64,000 nt of DNA, from NCBI RefSeq assembly GCF_023634865.1, contig NZ_JAMLJN010000009.1, positions 37,233 to 101,232 on the forward strand. The letters are read 5' to 3'. Both the position numbers and the translations under genes were made by a program. Below the pieces are notes generated by a model. It was not told where the DNA came from. It was given only the letters and a program-made list of their open reading frames with translations, and did not search any database. Source of the stretch: Flavobacterium fragile (GTDB lineage Bacteria; Bacteroidota; Bacteroidia; Flavobacteriales; Flavobacteriaceae). Shown in pieces: positions 17,949 through 26,385 of this stretch. Numbering within the stretch: position 1 is the stretch's first letter; each line of letters begins with the position of its first letter.

Positions 17949-19247
17949 ATGGCAAAGTTTGAATTGAAATTACCTAAAATGGGTGAGAGTGTTGCGGAAG
18001 CAACTGTTACCAACTGGTTAAAAAAGGTTGGAGATAAAATTGAAATGGATGAAGCAGTACTTGAAATTGCTACTGATAAAGTAGATAGCGAAGTGCCTTC
18101 AGAAGTTGCAGGAACACTTGTTGAAATTTTATTTAATACTGATGATGTAGTTCAAGTAGGACAAACTATCGCTATTATCGAAACGGAAGGTGGTGCCGTT
18201 GCAGCAACTCCAGAAGCTAAAGCAGACGCTCTAGTTGCAGTTTCAGAAGTAGCAAAAGCAGTAGAAGTAGCAAAAGAAACTGTAGCGCCAGCTGATTTTT
18301 CGGCATCAGATAAATTCTTTTCACCTTTAGTTAAAAACATTGCGAAAGAAGAAGGAATTTCTTTAGCTGAATTAGAGTCTATCGCTGGTTCTGGTAAAGA
18401 TGGTCGTGTAAATAAAGAAGATTTATTAAATTACATCAAAAATAGAGGAAATCAACCTGGAGTTGTTGCGACTCCAGTGGTGGCTCCAAAAGTAACTCCA
18501 GTTCCAGTAGCTCAAGCTGTTCCTGTTTCTGTAAATGGTGGAGACGAGATTGTGGAAATGGACAGAATGCGTAAGTTGATTTCGAAATACATGGTGGAAT
18601 CAGTTCAAACTTCGGCTCACGTTCAGTCGTTCATTGAAGTTGATGTTACTAACATTGTAAAATGGAGAGATAAAGTGAAAAATGCTTTCGAAAAGAGAGA
18701 AGGTGAGAAGTTAACTTTTACACCAATTTTCATGGAAGCAGTAGCAAAAGCATTGAAAGATTTCCCAGGAATGAACATTTCAGTTGATGGCGATTACATC
18801 ATCAAACGTAAAAATATCAATTTAGGTATGGCAGCAGCTTTACCAAACGGAAACTTAATCGTTCCTGTAATTAAAAATGCAGACCAATTAAATTTAGTTG
18901 GAATGGCAAAAGCAGTTAACGATTTAGGAAACCGTGCAAAAGCAGGAAAATTAAAACCAGACGATACGCAAGGGGGAACTTATACGGTTACGAATGTGGG
19001 AACATTTGGTTCTGTTTTCGGAACTCCAATTATCAACCAACCACAAGTAGGTATTTTAGCTTTGGGTGCGATTAGAAAAGTGCCTGCAGTTATCGAAACT
19101 CCAGAAGGTGATTTTATTGGAATCCGTCAAAAAATGTTCTTATCTCACTCGTATGACCACAGAGTGGTTGATGGAGCGTTAGGAGGAAGTTTCGTAAAAC
19201 GCGTTGCGGATTATTTAGAAGCTTGGGATATCAATAGAGATATTTAA
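17949..19247 (+). CDS. 2-oxo acid dehydrogenase E2, dihydrolipoamide acyltransferase
   Basis: A 432-residue E2 core subunit of a 2-oxoacid dehydrogenase complex. Residues 1-77 form a single lipoyl domain with the modified lysine at 44 (ATDKVDSE); an Ala/Val/Pro linker leads to a peripheral-subunit-binding domain (about 115-160, AKEEGISLAELE...GRVNKEDLLNYI), a second linker, and the catalytic domain ending in the active-site SYDHRVVDGALGG. The MGESVAEA start fits branched-chain or 2-oxoglutarate-type E2s; which complex it serves cannot be decided, as no E1 or E3 gene is adjacent. It is monocistronic, with promoter and terminator. Confidence 0.94.
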   Translation: MAKFELKLPKMGESVAEATVTNWLKKVGDKIEMDEAVLEIATDKVDSEVPSEVAGTLVEILFNTDDVVQVGQTIAIIETEGGAVAATPEAKADALVAVSEVAKAVEVAKETVAPADFSASDKFFSPLVKNIAKEEGISLAELESIAGSGKDGRVNKEDLLNYIKNRGNQPGVVATPVVAPKVTPVPVAQAVPVSVNGGDEIVEMDRMRKLISKYMVESVQTSAHVQSFIEVDVTNIVKWRDKVKNAFEKREGEKLTFTPIFMEAVAKALKDFPGMNISVDGDYIIKRKNINLGMAAALPNGNLIVPVIKNADQLNLVGMAKAVNDLGNRAKAGKLKPDDTQGGTYTVTNVGTFGSVFGTPIINQPQVGILALGAIRKVPAVIETPEGDFIGIRQKMFLSHSYDHRVVDGALGGSFVKRVADYLEAWDINRDI

Positions 19248-19272
19248 TCATGATAGTATTCTAAATAAATAT

Positions 19273-19307
19273 AAACCCGATAGTGTTAAAAGCTTTCGGG
19301 TTTTTTT
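19273..19307 (+). terminator. Terminator of the E2 gene
   Basis: AAACCCGA pairs with TCGGGTTT across a 15-base loop and is followed by a T-run, 26 bases after the stop. Confidence 0.7.
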
Positions 19308-19331
19308 ATCTTTGTCACATATAAAATCGCT

Positions 19332-20102
19332 ATGGAATTAAAATTAACACGCCCCATCTGCTTTTTCGACCTTGAAACTACAGGAATTGATGTAGCACGA
19401 GACCGAATTGTAGAAATCTCAATATTTAAAGTATATCCAAACGGAAATAAAGAAAGTAAAACTTGGTTGGTAAATCCGACCATTCCAATTCCTCCACAAA
19501 CTACAGCGGTTCACGGAATTACGGATGAGAAAGTAGCGAATGAGCCAACATTCAAAGAATTAGCTTCTCAAATCCATAACATGATAAAAGATTCGGATTT
19601 GGCTGGATTTAATTCGGACCGATTTGATATTCCGCTTTTAGCTGAAGAATTGTTGCGTGCTGAAGTTGATTTTGATATGAAAAACCGAGTTTCAGTTGAT
19701 GTGCAAACTATTTTTCATAAAATGGAAGAACGAACTTTAAGTGCGGCTTACAAATTCTATTGCGGACAAAGTTTAGAAAATGCTCACAGTGCCGAAGCGG
19801 ATACTATGGCTACATATGAAATTTTAAAAGCGCAATTGGATCGCTACGAAAATTTGGAAAACGACATCAAATCATTAGCCGAATTTACGACTAGAAAAAA
19901 ATCGGTTGATTTTGCAGGATTTATTGCTTTAAACAATGAAGGTAAAGAAATTTTTACTTTTGGAAAACACAAAGGGGCTTTGGTAGACGATGTTTTTGAT
20001 AAAGAACCGGGTTATTTTGGATGGATTCAAAATGCGGATTTTCCATTGTATACTAAAAAAGTTTTGACAGGAATTAAATTAAGAAAGTTAAATACGAAAT
20101 AA
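19332..20102 (+). CDS. 3'-5' exonuclease, DnaQ/DEDDh family
   Basis: A 256-residue protein. The DEDDh metal-binding residues are visible: D and E in FFDLETTG (residues 13-17), D in GFNSDRFDIPLL, and H and D in AHSAEADTMATYEI. The domain spans about 9-175, and the remaining 80 residues carry a short GKHKG...PGYFGWI element often found at the end of such exonucleases. It could trim DNA or RNA 3' ends in repair; whether it serves as a polymerase proofreading subunit cannot be said. It is followed by a repeat-filled gap. Confidence 0.9.
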   Translation: MELKLTRPICFFDLETTGIDVARDRIVEISIFKVYPNGNKESKTWLVNPTIPIPPQTTAVHGITDEKVANEPTFKELASQIHNMIKDSDLAGFNSDRFDIPLLAEELLRAEVDFDMKNRVSVDVQTIFHKMEERTLSAAYKFYCGQSLENAHSAEADTMATYEILKAQLDRYENLENDIKSLAEFTTRKKSVDFAGFIALNNEGKEIFTFGKHKGALVDDVFDKEPGYFGWIQNADFPLYTKKVLTGIKLRKLNTK

Positions 20103-20167
20103 GGTAAAAGGTAATGGGTGAAAGGTAAAATGTTTTGCCCATTACCCTTAACCATTTACCCTTAACC
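20103..20167. repeat. Intergenic repeat with inverted arms
   Basis: Words of the form GGTAATGGGTGAAAGG on the left and CCCATTACCCTTAACC on the right form a hairpin (GGTAATGGG at 20110-20118 with CCCATTACC at 20138-20146). The left part matches 12147-12173 inside the methyltransferase gene at 23 of 27 bases. Confidence 0.7.
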
Positions 20168-20175
20168 CAATAAAA

Positions 20176-20787
20176 ATGAAAATAATCTGTGTCGGACGCA
20201 ATTATGCTGACCATATTTCGGAATTAAATAATGAAAGGCCTACTGAACCAGTTATCTTCTTGAAGCCTGATTCTTCTATTTTACCTAACAAAAATCCTTT
20301 TGTGATACCGGCTTTTAGTAATGATATCCATCATGAAGTGGAAATTTTGGTTAAAATTTGCAAAGTGGGAAAACATATTGATGCTAAATTTGCTCATAAA
20401 TACTATGAAGAAATCGGTTTAGGAATCGATTTTACAGCTCGAGATGTTCAAAATAAGTTGAAAGAAAAAGGCTTGCCTTGGGAAAAAGCAAAAGCATTTG
20501 ATCATTCTGCTGTAATTGGAAAGTTTGTCTCAAAAAATGATTTTACTTCATTAGATAATATTAACTTTGAGTTAAAATCCAATGGGACTACTGTTCAAGA
20601 AGGTAATACTAGTTTAATGTTGTGGAAAATTGATGAGTTAATAGCCTATGTTTCTCAATATTTTACTTTAAAAATTGGAGATATTATTTTTACAGGAACA
20701 CCAAAAGGTGTTGCTAAAGTTGCTGAAGGAGATGTTTTAGAAGGATTTATTGAGGGTAAGTCTATGTTTAAAATTCAAATTAGATAG
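20176..20787 (+). CDS. Fumarylacetoacetate hydrolase family protein
   Basis: A 203-residue single-domain FAH protein. CVGRNYADHISEL at the N-terminus, the metal-ligand region HHEVEILVKI, the TARDVQ segment and the TGTPKGVAKV loop are family hallmarks. Short members of this group act as acylpyruvate hydrolases, isomerases or oxaloacetate decarboxylases; the exact reaction cannot be assigned. The gene is followed after two bases by the Hpt-like gene, so the two are co-transcribed. Confidence 0.92.
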   Translation: MKIICVGRNYADHISELNNERPTEPVIFLKPDSSILPNKNPFVIPAFSNDIHHEVEILVKICKVGKHIDAKFAHKYYEEIGLGIDFTARDVQNKLKEKGLPWEKAKAFDHSAVIGKFVSKNDFTSLDNINFELKSNGTTVQEGNTSLMLWKIDELIAYVSQYFTLKIGDIIFTGTPKGVAKVAEGDVLEGFIEGKSMFKIQIR

Positions 20788-20789
20788 TT

Positions 20790-21134
20790 ATGGCCTTACA
20801 ATATAACCTAGCTAAAGTTTATGAAATTTCACACAATGATTTTCAATTTGCGCAGCAAATTGTTACTTTGTTTATTGAGGAAATTCCTGCAGAAATAAAA
20901 ATTATCAAAGACGCAATTGAGGATAAAGATTATGAAACTACCTATTCTTCCTCTCATAAAATAAAGCCAACATTGGATTTATTGGGCATGGATTTAGCAT
21001 ATGAAGAAAATATAGAAATTATGAATTGGGCTAAAGCGAAAGGGAAACGTAAAGAAATTAAAGAAGTTTTTAAATCATTGAAAGATCGAATCGACTTAAC
21101 CGTAAAAGAAATTAAGAAAGATTTTAAACTTTAA
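20790..21134 (+). CDS. Hpt-domain (histidine phosphotransfer) protein
   Basis: A 114-residue all-helical protein. The phosphorylatable histidine is in [16 protein letters not shown] (about residues 53-68), the Bacteroidota form of the AHxLKGxxxxLG motif. It would relay phosphate between a hybrid sensor kinase and a response regulator; neither is nearby. It starts two bases after the FAH-family gene and precedes cinA by 23 bases, so all three probably share a transcript. The missing glycine-rich part of the canonical motif leaves some doubt about activity. Confidence 0.82.
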   Translation: MALQYNLAKVYEISHNDFQFAQQIVTLFIEEIPAEIKIIKDAIEDKDYETTYSSSHKIKPTLDLLGMDLAYEENIEIMNWAKAKGKRKEIKEVFKSLKDRIDLTVKEIKKDFKL

Positions 21135-21157
21135 CCCCAAAAAAATCCCAAATTAAA

Positions 21158-22405
21158 ATGAAAGCTGCTATAGTTACCATTGGCGATGAAATTCTTATAG
21201 GCCAAATTGTAGATACGAATTCTTCTTACATTGCAAAAGCGTTGGATAAAGTAGGAATTGCTACACATGAAATGTTGTCAATTTCTGACGACAAACAGCA
21301 TATCTTAGATACTTTTCATACACTACAAAATAAAGTAGAAGTAGTTATTGTTACGGGTGGATTAGGTCCAACAAAAGACGATATCACAAAGAAAACGTTT
21401 TGCGATTATTTTGAAGATAATTTAGTTGAAAATGAATCAGTATTGGTGCATGTGAAATCTATTATCGAAGGAATTTACAAGCGTCCCATAACTCAAATGA
21501 ATAGAGATCAAGCGCTAGTTCCAACTAAGGCAAAAGTGCTTTTCAATCAAGTTGGAACGGCGCCAGGAATGTGGATGGAGAAAGAAAATACCGTTTTTAT
21601 TTCGTTGCCAGGAGTTCCTTATGAAATGAAATATTTGATTGATAATGAGGTGGTTCCAAATTTAGTTCAAAAATTTGAGCGTCCTTACATCGTGCATCAA
21701 ACCATTATGACTTATGGTCGAGGTGAGAGTATGATTGCGGAGCAAATTGAAGCGTGGGAAAATAATTTACCTGATTTTATTAAATTAGCCTATTTACCAA
21801 GTCCTGGAAAAGTTCGTCTGCGTCTAACAGCAAGAGGAACTAATGAAGAAGTTTTAAAATCTGAAATTAAAAGTCAAGTTGAAAAATTAGATTTGTTAAT
21901 TCATGATATTATCGTTGGATACAATGAAGACGAACCTATTGAAGTGGTTCTAGGGCGACTTCTGACGGAGAAAAAAGCAACTATTTCAACAGCTGAAAGT
22001 TGCACTGGTGGAAAAATTGCTTCGATGTTGTCATCCGTTCCAGGAGCTTCAAATTATTTTAAAGGGAGCGTGGTGAGTTACGCAACCCAAACTAAAATTG
22101 ATGTTTTAGAGATTGATGAAAATTTGATTGCTAAACATGGAGTTGTTAGTGCAGAAGTGGCTAAAGAAATGGTAATATCAGTTCAAAAACTAATGAATTC
22201 TGATTTTGCAATAGCTACTACTGGAAATGCGGGTCCAACGAAAGGTGATGAGGATGCAGAATTAGGGACTGTTTTTATAGGAATTGCGACACCTAATGAA
22301 GTTTTTGTAGAAGAATTTAACTTTGGTCAACCTCGTGAAAAAGTTATTGATAGAGCGCTTAGCAAAGGACTTGAACTAATTTACAAAGAAATTTTAAAAA
22401 AATAG
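21158..22405 (+). CDS. cinA: CinA family nicotinamide-nucleotide amidohydrolase
   Basis: A 415-residue two-domain protein. The N-terminal MoCF-like domain (about 1-170) contains [16 protein letters not shown] and [11 protein letters not shown]; the C-terminal domain (about 255-410) carries [19 protein letters not shown] and SYATQTK, the amidase site that deamidates nicotinamide mononucleotide in NAD recycling. Length matches full-length CinA. In Bacteroidota it is commonly found next to rpmB, as here. Confidence 0.95.
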   Translation: MKAAIVTIGDEILIGQIVDTNSSYIAKALDKVGIATHEMLSISDDKQHILDTFHTLQNKVEVVIVTGGLGPTKDDITKKTFCDYFEDNLVENESVLVHVKSIIEGIYKRPITQMNRDQALVPTKAKVLFNQVGTAPGMWMEKENTVFISLPGVPYEMKYLIDNEVVPNLVQKFERPYIVHQTIMTYGRGESMIAEQIEAWENNLPDFIKLAYLPSPGKVRLRLTARGTNEEVLKSEIKSQVEKLDLLIHDIIVGYNEDEPIEVVLGRLLTEKKATISTAESCTGGKIASMLSSVPGASNYFKGSVVSYATQTKIDVLEIDENLIAKHGVVSAEVAKEMVISVQKLMNSDFAIATTGNAGPTKGDEDAELGTVFIGIATPNEVFVEEFNFGQPREKVIDRALSKGLELIYKEILKK

Positions 22406-22415
22406 TAAAAGATAG

Positions 22416-22446
22416 TTGTGTATTTGAAATGGATTTTGTTTCTTTG
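22416..22446 (+). promoter_or_regulatory. Near-consensus promoter of the L28-L33 operon
   Basis: TTG at 22416-22418, a 20-base spacer and TTTCTTTG at 22439-22446 differ from the consensus only at the second base of the -7 box. The L28 start is 38 bases downstream. Confidence 0.45.
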
Positions 22447-22484
22447 CACCCTGATTTTAGATAACGAAATAAAGATTAGAAATA

Positions 22485-22727
22485 ATGTCAAGAGTTTGTG
22501 AACTTACAGGTAAAAGAGCGATGGTAGGAAACAATGTTTCTCACGCTATGAATAAAACAAAGAGAAAATTCTCTGTTAACTTAGTTAAGAAACGTTTTTA
22601 TATTCCTGAAGAAGATAGATGGGTAACGTTGAAAATTTCAACTGCTGCTTTAAAAACGATTAATAAAAATGGAATTGCTGCTGTATTAAAAAATGCAAAA
22701 GCTAACGGATTTGTTAAATCTGTATAA
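22485..22727 (+). CDS. rpmB: 50S ribosomal protein L28
   Basis: An 80-residue protein of the bL28 family with the conserved start SRVCELTGKRAMVGNNVSHA and a basic middle (NKTKRKFSVNLVKKRF). It has a single cysteine and no zinc motif, as usual in Bacteroidota. It begins a ribosomal operon with L33 and the DUF4295 protein. Confidence 0.97.
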   Translation: MSRVCELTGKRAMVGNNVSHAMNKTKRKFSVNLVKKRFYIPEEDRWVTLKISTAALKTINKNGIAAVLKNAKANGFVKSV

Positions 22728-22747
22728 TCCTTAAAACATAGATCAAA

Positions 22748-22930
22748 ATGGCAAAGAAAGGTAATAGAATCCAAGTTATTTTAGAGTGTACAGAGCACAA
22801 AACTTCAGGAGTTCCTGGAACATCTCGTTACATCACTACTAAAAATAAAAAAAACACTCCAGATAGATTAGAGATTAAAAAGTTTAATCCAATCTTAAAA
22901 AGGGTAACTGTTCACAAAGAAATTAAATAA
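22748..22930 (+). CDS. rpmG: 50S ribosomal protein L33
   Basis: A 60-residue bL33 protein ([18 protein letters not shown], ending [10 protein letters not shown]). It has only one cysteine, so it is the zinc-free form of L33. It lies 20 bases after L28 and 8 bases before the DUF4295 gene, in one operon. Confidence 0.96.
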
Positions 22931-22938
22931 GATAAGTC

Positions 22939-23091
22939 ATGGCAAAGAAAACCGTAGCAACTTTACAAACCTCTTCTAAAAGATTAACTAAGGCTATTAA
23001 AATGGTTAAGTCTCCAAAAACTGGTGCTTATACTTTCGTTGAAGCAGTTATGTCTCCAGAAGAAGTTGATGAATTCTTGAAAAAGAAATAA
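22939..23091 (+). CDS. DUF4295 small protein, probable Bacteroidota ribosomal protein (bL38)
   Basis: A 50-residue basic protein starting MAKKTVATLQTSSKRLTKAI and ending EEVDEFLKKK. It follows L33 by 8 bases, and the operon ends with a clear hairpin after it. The DUF4295 family is confined to Bacteroidota; to my memory a cryo-EM study of the Flavobacterium johnsoniae ribosome found such a protein as a new large-subunit component named bL38. Position and charge support a ribosomal role here. Its short length makes it easy to miss. Confidence 0.88.
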   Translation: MAKKTVATLQTSSKRLTKAIKMVKSPKTGAYTFVEAVMSPEEVDEFLKKK

Positions 23092-23113
23092 TTCATTTTA
23101 CATTATATAGATG

Positions 23114-23142
23114 AGCTACTTTCGTTTGAAAGTAGCTTTTTT
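23114..23142 (+). terminator. Terminator of the L28-L33-DUF4295 operon
   Basis: A perfect 10-bp stem (AGCTACTTTC with GAAAGTAGCT) with loop GTTT is followed by T residues. It overlaps the -33 element of the ftsY promoter. Confidence 0.88.
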
Positions 23143-23155
23143 ATTTTTACATTTG
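23126..23155 (+). promoter_or_regulatory. ftsY promoter overlapping the upstream terminator
   Basis: TTG at 23126-23128 (in the loop and right arm of the terminator hairpin), a 19-base spacer and TACATTTG at 23148-23155 form a perfect flavobacterial promoter. The ftsY start is 61 bases downstream. Confidence 0.6.
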
Positions 23156-23216
23156 TAAGACAAATCAATTTTATTACAAATTGATAACTGTTAAAAACTT
23201 AAACCCTAATTTTAGT

Positions 23217-24197
23217 ATGAGTTTTTTTAAAAAAATATTTTCTTCTGATAAAAAAGAGCAAAGCTTAAGTGAGGAAGCTAAACAGACTTTAGATAAAGGA
23301 TTAGAGAAAACAAAAACATCTTTTTTTTCTAAGCTTACTAAAGCCGTAGCTGGAAAATCTAAAGTGGATGCTGAGGTTTTGGATAATTTAGAAGAAATTT
23401 TAGTTTCTTCTGATGTTGGTGTGAATACCACCTTGAAAATCATCGAACGAATTGAAGAACGCGTTTCAAGAGATAAATATCTAGGGACTGATGAATTAAA
23501 TGGTATTCTAAGAGAAGAAATAGCAGGTTTGTTATCTGAAACTAATTCAGGTAATGCTACTCAATTTGAAATCCCAATAGGTACAAAACCATATGTTATA
23601 ATGGTGGTTGGTGTGAATGGAGTTGGTAAAACCACTACAATTGGTAAATTAGCGTATCAATTTAAAAAATCAGGATATAATGTTGTTTTAGGTGCAGCAG
23701 ATACTTTTAGAGCTGCAGCTATAGACCAGTTACAAATTTGGGCAGACAGAGTAGGGGTGCCAATCGTAAAACAACAAATGGGAAGTGATCCTGCATCTGT
23801 TGCTTTTGATACTTTGCAAAGTGCTGTGGCTCAAAATGCAGATGTGGTAATAATTGATACTGCGGGTCGTTTGCATAATAAAGTAGGTTTAATGAACGAG
23901 CTTTCTAAGGTGAAAAAAGTTATGCAAAAAGTGGTTGAAAATACGCCAAATGATGTACTTTTGGTTTTAGATGGTTCTACAGGTCAAAATGCTTTTGAAC
24001 AAGCTAAACAATTTACTGCAGCCACTGAAGTTTCTTGCTTGGCTGTTACCAAGTTGGATGGAACTGCAAAAGGTGGTGTTGTAATTGGAATTTCTGATCA
24101 ATTTCAAATTCCTGTTAAATATATTGGTGTTGGTGAAGGTATTGAAGATTTACAAGTGTTTAATAAATTCGAATTTGTAGATTCGTTTTTTAAATAA
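23217..24197 (+). CDS. ftsY: Signal recognition particle receptor FtsY
   Basis: A 326-residue GTPase that docks ribosome-SRP complexes at the membrane. The start MSFFKKIFSSDKKEQ at 23217 gives the short basic lead typical of Bacteroidota FtsY; an earlier in-frame codon at 23181 would add residues of no family character. The N domain is followed by the G domain with GVNGVGKTTT, DTFRAAA, DTAGR and TKLDG, and the C-terminal GVGEGIEDLQVF segment is conserved. The long acidic A domain of E. coli FtsY is absent. Confidence 0.97.
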   Translation: MSFFKKIFSSDKKEQSLSEEAKQTLDKGLEKTKTSFFSKLTKAVAGKSKVDAEVLDNLEEILVSSDVGVNTTLKIIERIEERVSRDKYLGTDELNGILREEIAGLLSETNSGNATQFEIPIGTKPYVIMVVGVNGVGKTTTIGKLAYQFKKSGYNVVLGAADTFRAAAIDQLQIWADRVGVPIVKQQMGSDPASVAFDTLQSAVAQNADVVIIDTAGRLHNKVGLMNELSKVKKVMQKVVENTPNDVLLVLDGSTGQNAFEQAKQFTAATEVSCLAVTKLDGTAKGGVVIGISDQFQIPVKYIGVGEGIEDLQVFNKFEFVDSFFK

Positions 24198-24208
24198 AAT
24201 TTATTGTA

Positions 24209-24391
24209 GTGAAAGAACTTTTAAAATATAAAACAGTTCAGCTCTTTTTAGTTGCTGTTGTTATGGCTTTAGTAGCAATACCTTTTGAAGGTTATGATTT
24301 TGTTTTTCTTACCCTTAGATTAGCCTCTTTTGCTATTTTTATGTACTTGCTAATTAAATTTACAAGTAGTAAAAATAAAGTAAAGAAATAA
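24209..24391 (+). CDS. Small two-helix membrane protein
   Basis: A 60-residue protein with two hydrophobic segments (about 10-26 and 32-49) and a basic tail (SSKNKVKK). It appears to start at GTG, 12 bases after ftsY, and so is probably translated from the ftsY transcript. I do not recognise a family. A strong hairpin follows immediately. Confidence 0.65.
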   Translation: MKELLKYKTVQLFLVAVVMALVAIPFEGYDFVFLTLRLASFAIFMYLLIKFTSSKNKVKK

Positions 24392-24404
24392 AAGAAAATG
24401 AATG

Positions 24405-24438
24405 AAATGCTGTTAATTAATAACAGCATTTATTTTTT
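24405..24438 (+). terminator. Hairpin terminator between convergent genes
   Basis: AAATGCTGTTA and TAACAGCATTT form a perfect 11-bp stem with loop ATTAA and a T-run on the plus side. The stop codon of the convergent serine hydrolase lies inside the left arm, so the element may serve both directions. Confidence 0.85.
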
Positions 24439-25474
24439 CCCAAAGTTCAGTGTCAAATCCAGATACGGCAAAGCTGGGATTGGCAGGATTAGAAGCTTCT
24501 CCCATTCTAACAATAACTAGTTTTTTGCTCGGAACCACGTATATTCTTTGGTCTGCAGCTCCCATGGCGGCATACATTTCAGCAGGAGCGTTGGGAACTA
24601 TCGAACCAGTAAATGAAGTTTGACTTCCAGGTAACATAAAGTTTGATTTTCCATTTAACCACCACAAATATCCGTAAGATGGATTAATATTTTGTGAGGT
24701 TGAAATACTCTCGTTGAAATATGTTTGATTTATGATTTGTTCGTTACTCCATTTTCCTTTATTTAAGGCTAACAATCCAAAACGCGCCATACTTCTAGTA
24801 TTGCTATGATAAATTTTGTAGATCACTCCGTTGTTCCAAAAGCCATCCATTCCAATTTTATTTTTCAATTTGACATTAAAATAATTTTCAAATGTTTGAC
24901 CGCTAGAAGTAGCTACAACATCCATTAATTTTTGAAAAACATTGTGATACGACCATCGAGTTCCTGCATCTGCTAAATAAGTTAGATTTGGAGTAATTAT
25001 CAATTCGCTTTCATCATTTATGCCCGATGTCATAGTTAATAAATGGCGAGAAGTGATTAAATTTTCTTTAAGTAAAGGTTCACTTGTCCATCCAGTACCA
25101 AGATATTGAGAAACTTTTGTGTTAATATTCAAGAGGTTTTCTTGCTGGGCTATTCCTATAATACTTGCTGTAAGTGTTTTACCGGCGCTGTTCCATTGCC
25201 ACGTATCATTTGCTGTATGGCCGTTAAAATACTCCTCCATTACAATTTTACCATGATGTAAAATGATAAATCCTTTTGTGTTTTTGAGTTCTAAATAATC
25301 GAATAGAGGTTGTACTTGCGATTGATTCCATCCTAATGATGATATACTTTTAGTTTCCCAAGTGTTAGTATTTGTAGGCGGGAAATATAAAGTGTCTGAA
25401 ATAACCTCGTTATCTTCATTTGAACTACAGCTTGAAATAAAAATTAGAAGGATTAGATTGAAAAATTTCTTCAT
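24413..25474 (-). CDS. Serine hydrolase (class C beta-lactamase family), lipoprotein
   Basis: A 353-residue beta-lactamase/penicillin-binding-protein-like enzyme. The signal MKKFFNLILLIFISSC with cysteine 16 marks a lipoprotein. The catalytic SxxK is in WNSAGKTLTAS, and the YxN-type motif is SYHNVFQ. Such enzymes include D-aminopeptidases, esterases and peptidoglycan peptidases; true beta-lactam resistance is not implied. It is a single-gene unit, convergent with the ftsY operon and divergent from the small lipoprotein gene. Confidence 0.9.
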   Translation of the reverse strand: MKKFFNLILLIFISSCSSNEDNEVISDTLYFPPTNTNTWETKSISSLGWNQSQVQPLFDYLELKNTKGFIILHHGKIVMEEYFNGHTANDTWQWNSAGKTLTASIIGIAQQENLLNINTKVSQYLGTGWTSEPLLKENLITSRHLLTMTSGINDESELIITPNLTYLADAGTRWSYHNVFQKLMDVVATSSGQTFENYFNVKLKNKIGMDGFWNNGVIYKIYHSNTRSMARFGLLALNKGKWSNEQIINQTYFNESISTSQNINPSYGYLWWLNGKSNFMLPGSQTSFTGSIVPNAPAEMYAAMGAADQRIYVVPSKKLVIVRMGEASNPANPSFAVSGFDTELWEKINAVIN

Positions 25475-25582
25475 TGATGATTCTTTTTTAGAACATTTTT
25501 AAATTAGACCATAAATGTAACGAATAGTTTAAACAGTTTAAATTTTAGTTGTAATTTTAGACTTCAATTTGAATGTACTAAT

Positions 25583-25999
25583 ATGAAAAGAATACTTTTA
25601 TTAATTGTTTTAAGCTCAATACTTTCCTGCAAGCAAAAAATCAAAGAGGCTGATATTTCTTATTTGAATGGCTATTGGGAAATTGAAAAAGTAGAACTTC
25701 CTGATGGCGATAAAAAAGAATATAAAGTTAATGAAACGATTGATTTTTTTAAAATTGAAAACAAGAAAGGTTTTAGAAAAAAAGTAATGCCTCAATTAGA
25801 TGGAACGTATTTGACTAACGACCTTCAAGAAAATGTATCTATACTATTAGAAGACGGTGATGCTACACTTCAATATAAAACGAATTATGCTTCTTGGAAA
25901 GAAGAAATAATTGAACTAACTAAAGATAAATTAGTTGTGAAAAATCAACAAGACATGGAGTACCATTACAAACGACCTGCTAAATTTTCTGTTAAATAA
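25583..25999 (+). CDS. Small lipoprotein, lipocalin-like
   Basis: A 138-residue protein with lipoprotein signal MKRILLLIVLSSILSC (cysteine 16). The mature part begins with a NGYWEIEKVELPDGDKKEYK segment, a pattern of the lipocalin-like (copper-resistance/DUF4923-like) flavobacterial proteins, and is strand-rich. It is followed after one base by the DUF721 gene; the pairing is common in flavobacteria to my knowledge. The function is unknown. Confidence 0.8.
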   Translation: MKRILLLIVLSSILSCKQKIKEADISYLNGYWEIEKVELPDGDKKEYKVNETIDFFKIENKKGFRKKVMPQLDGTYLTNDLQENVSILLEDGDATLQYKTNYASWKEEIIELTKDKLVVKNQQDMEYHYKRPAKFSVK

Positions 26000-26000
26000 T

Positions 26001-26297
26001 ATGGCAAAGCGATTTAACGAAGAAAGTCCTATTAGCGATGTTTTAAAACAATTTATTTCTCAAAATAAGTTGGAGGCTGGTATGGATATTGTCAACGTTC
26101 GTGATGCATGGAAAAATGTAATGGGACCCGGAGTTAATAATTATACTACCGAAATTCAATTAAAAGGAACTACACTTTATGTAGCTTTGTCTTCTGCTGT
26201 ACTAAGAGAAGAATTAAGTTATGGAAAAGAGAAAATCATCAAAATGATTAATGAAGAGGTTCGGAAAGATTTGATTACCCAATTAATTTTAAGATAA
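26001..26297 (+). CDS. DUF721 domain-containing protein (DciA-like)
   Basis: A 98-residue protein with the DUF721 signature (ISDVLKQFISQNKLEAGMDIVNVRDAW, then VMGPGVNNYTTEIQL and VALSSAVLREELSYGKEKII). The family includes DciA, a helicase-loading factor in bacteria without DnaC/DnaI; whether the Bacteroidota members do this is an inference. It overlaps no neighbour and ends at a bidirectional terminator. Confidence 0.88.
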   Translation: MAKRFNEESPISDVLKQFISQNKLEAGMDIVNVRDAWKNVMGPGVNNYTTEIQLKGTTLYVALSSAVLREELSYGKEKIIKMINEEVRKDLITQLILR

Positions 26298-26300
26298 AAA

Positions 26301-26334
26301 AAATCTCGTTTCACAATAGAAACGAGATTTTTTT
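26301..26334. terminator. Bidirectional terminator between the DUF721 gene and ndk
   Basis: AAATCTCGTTTC and GAAACGAGATTT form a perfect 12-bp stem around ACAATA, with A-rich sequence before and T-rich after, so it works for both convergent genes. Confidence 0.88.
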
Positions 26335-26358
26335 ATTATTTACAACCGACTATACTGT

Positions 26359-26385
26359 CAACTGCGACTGAACACTGAATACTAA
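26359..26385. repeat. Dispersed ACTGAA-type repeat next to ndk
   Basis: The stretch contains ACTGCGACTGAA and ACTGAATACTAA, both also present at 12757-12775. It belongs to the same word family as 57021-57051 and the in-frame copy at 16999-17030. Confidence 0.6.

Noticed and set aside
24413..25474. Serine hydrolase as a true beta-lactamase
   Set aside because: It has SxxK and a YHN-type motif but is a lipoprotein from a family in which most members are esterases or peptidases, and nothing in the context indicates resistance.
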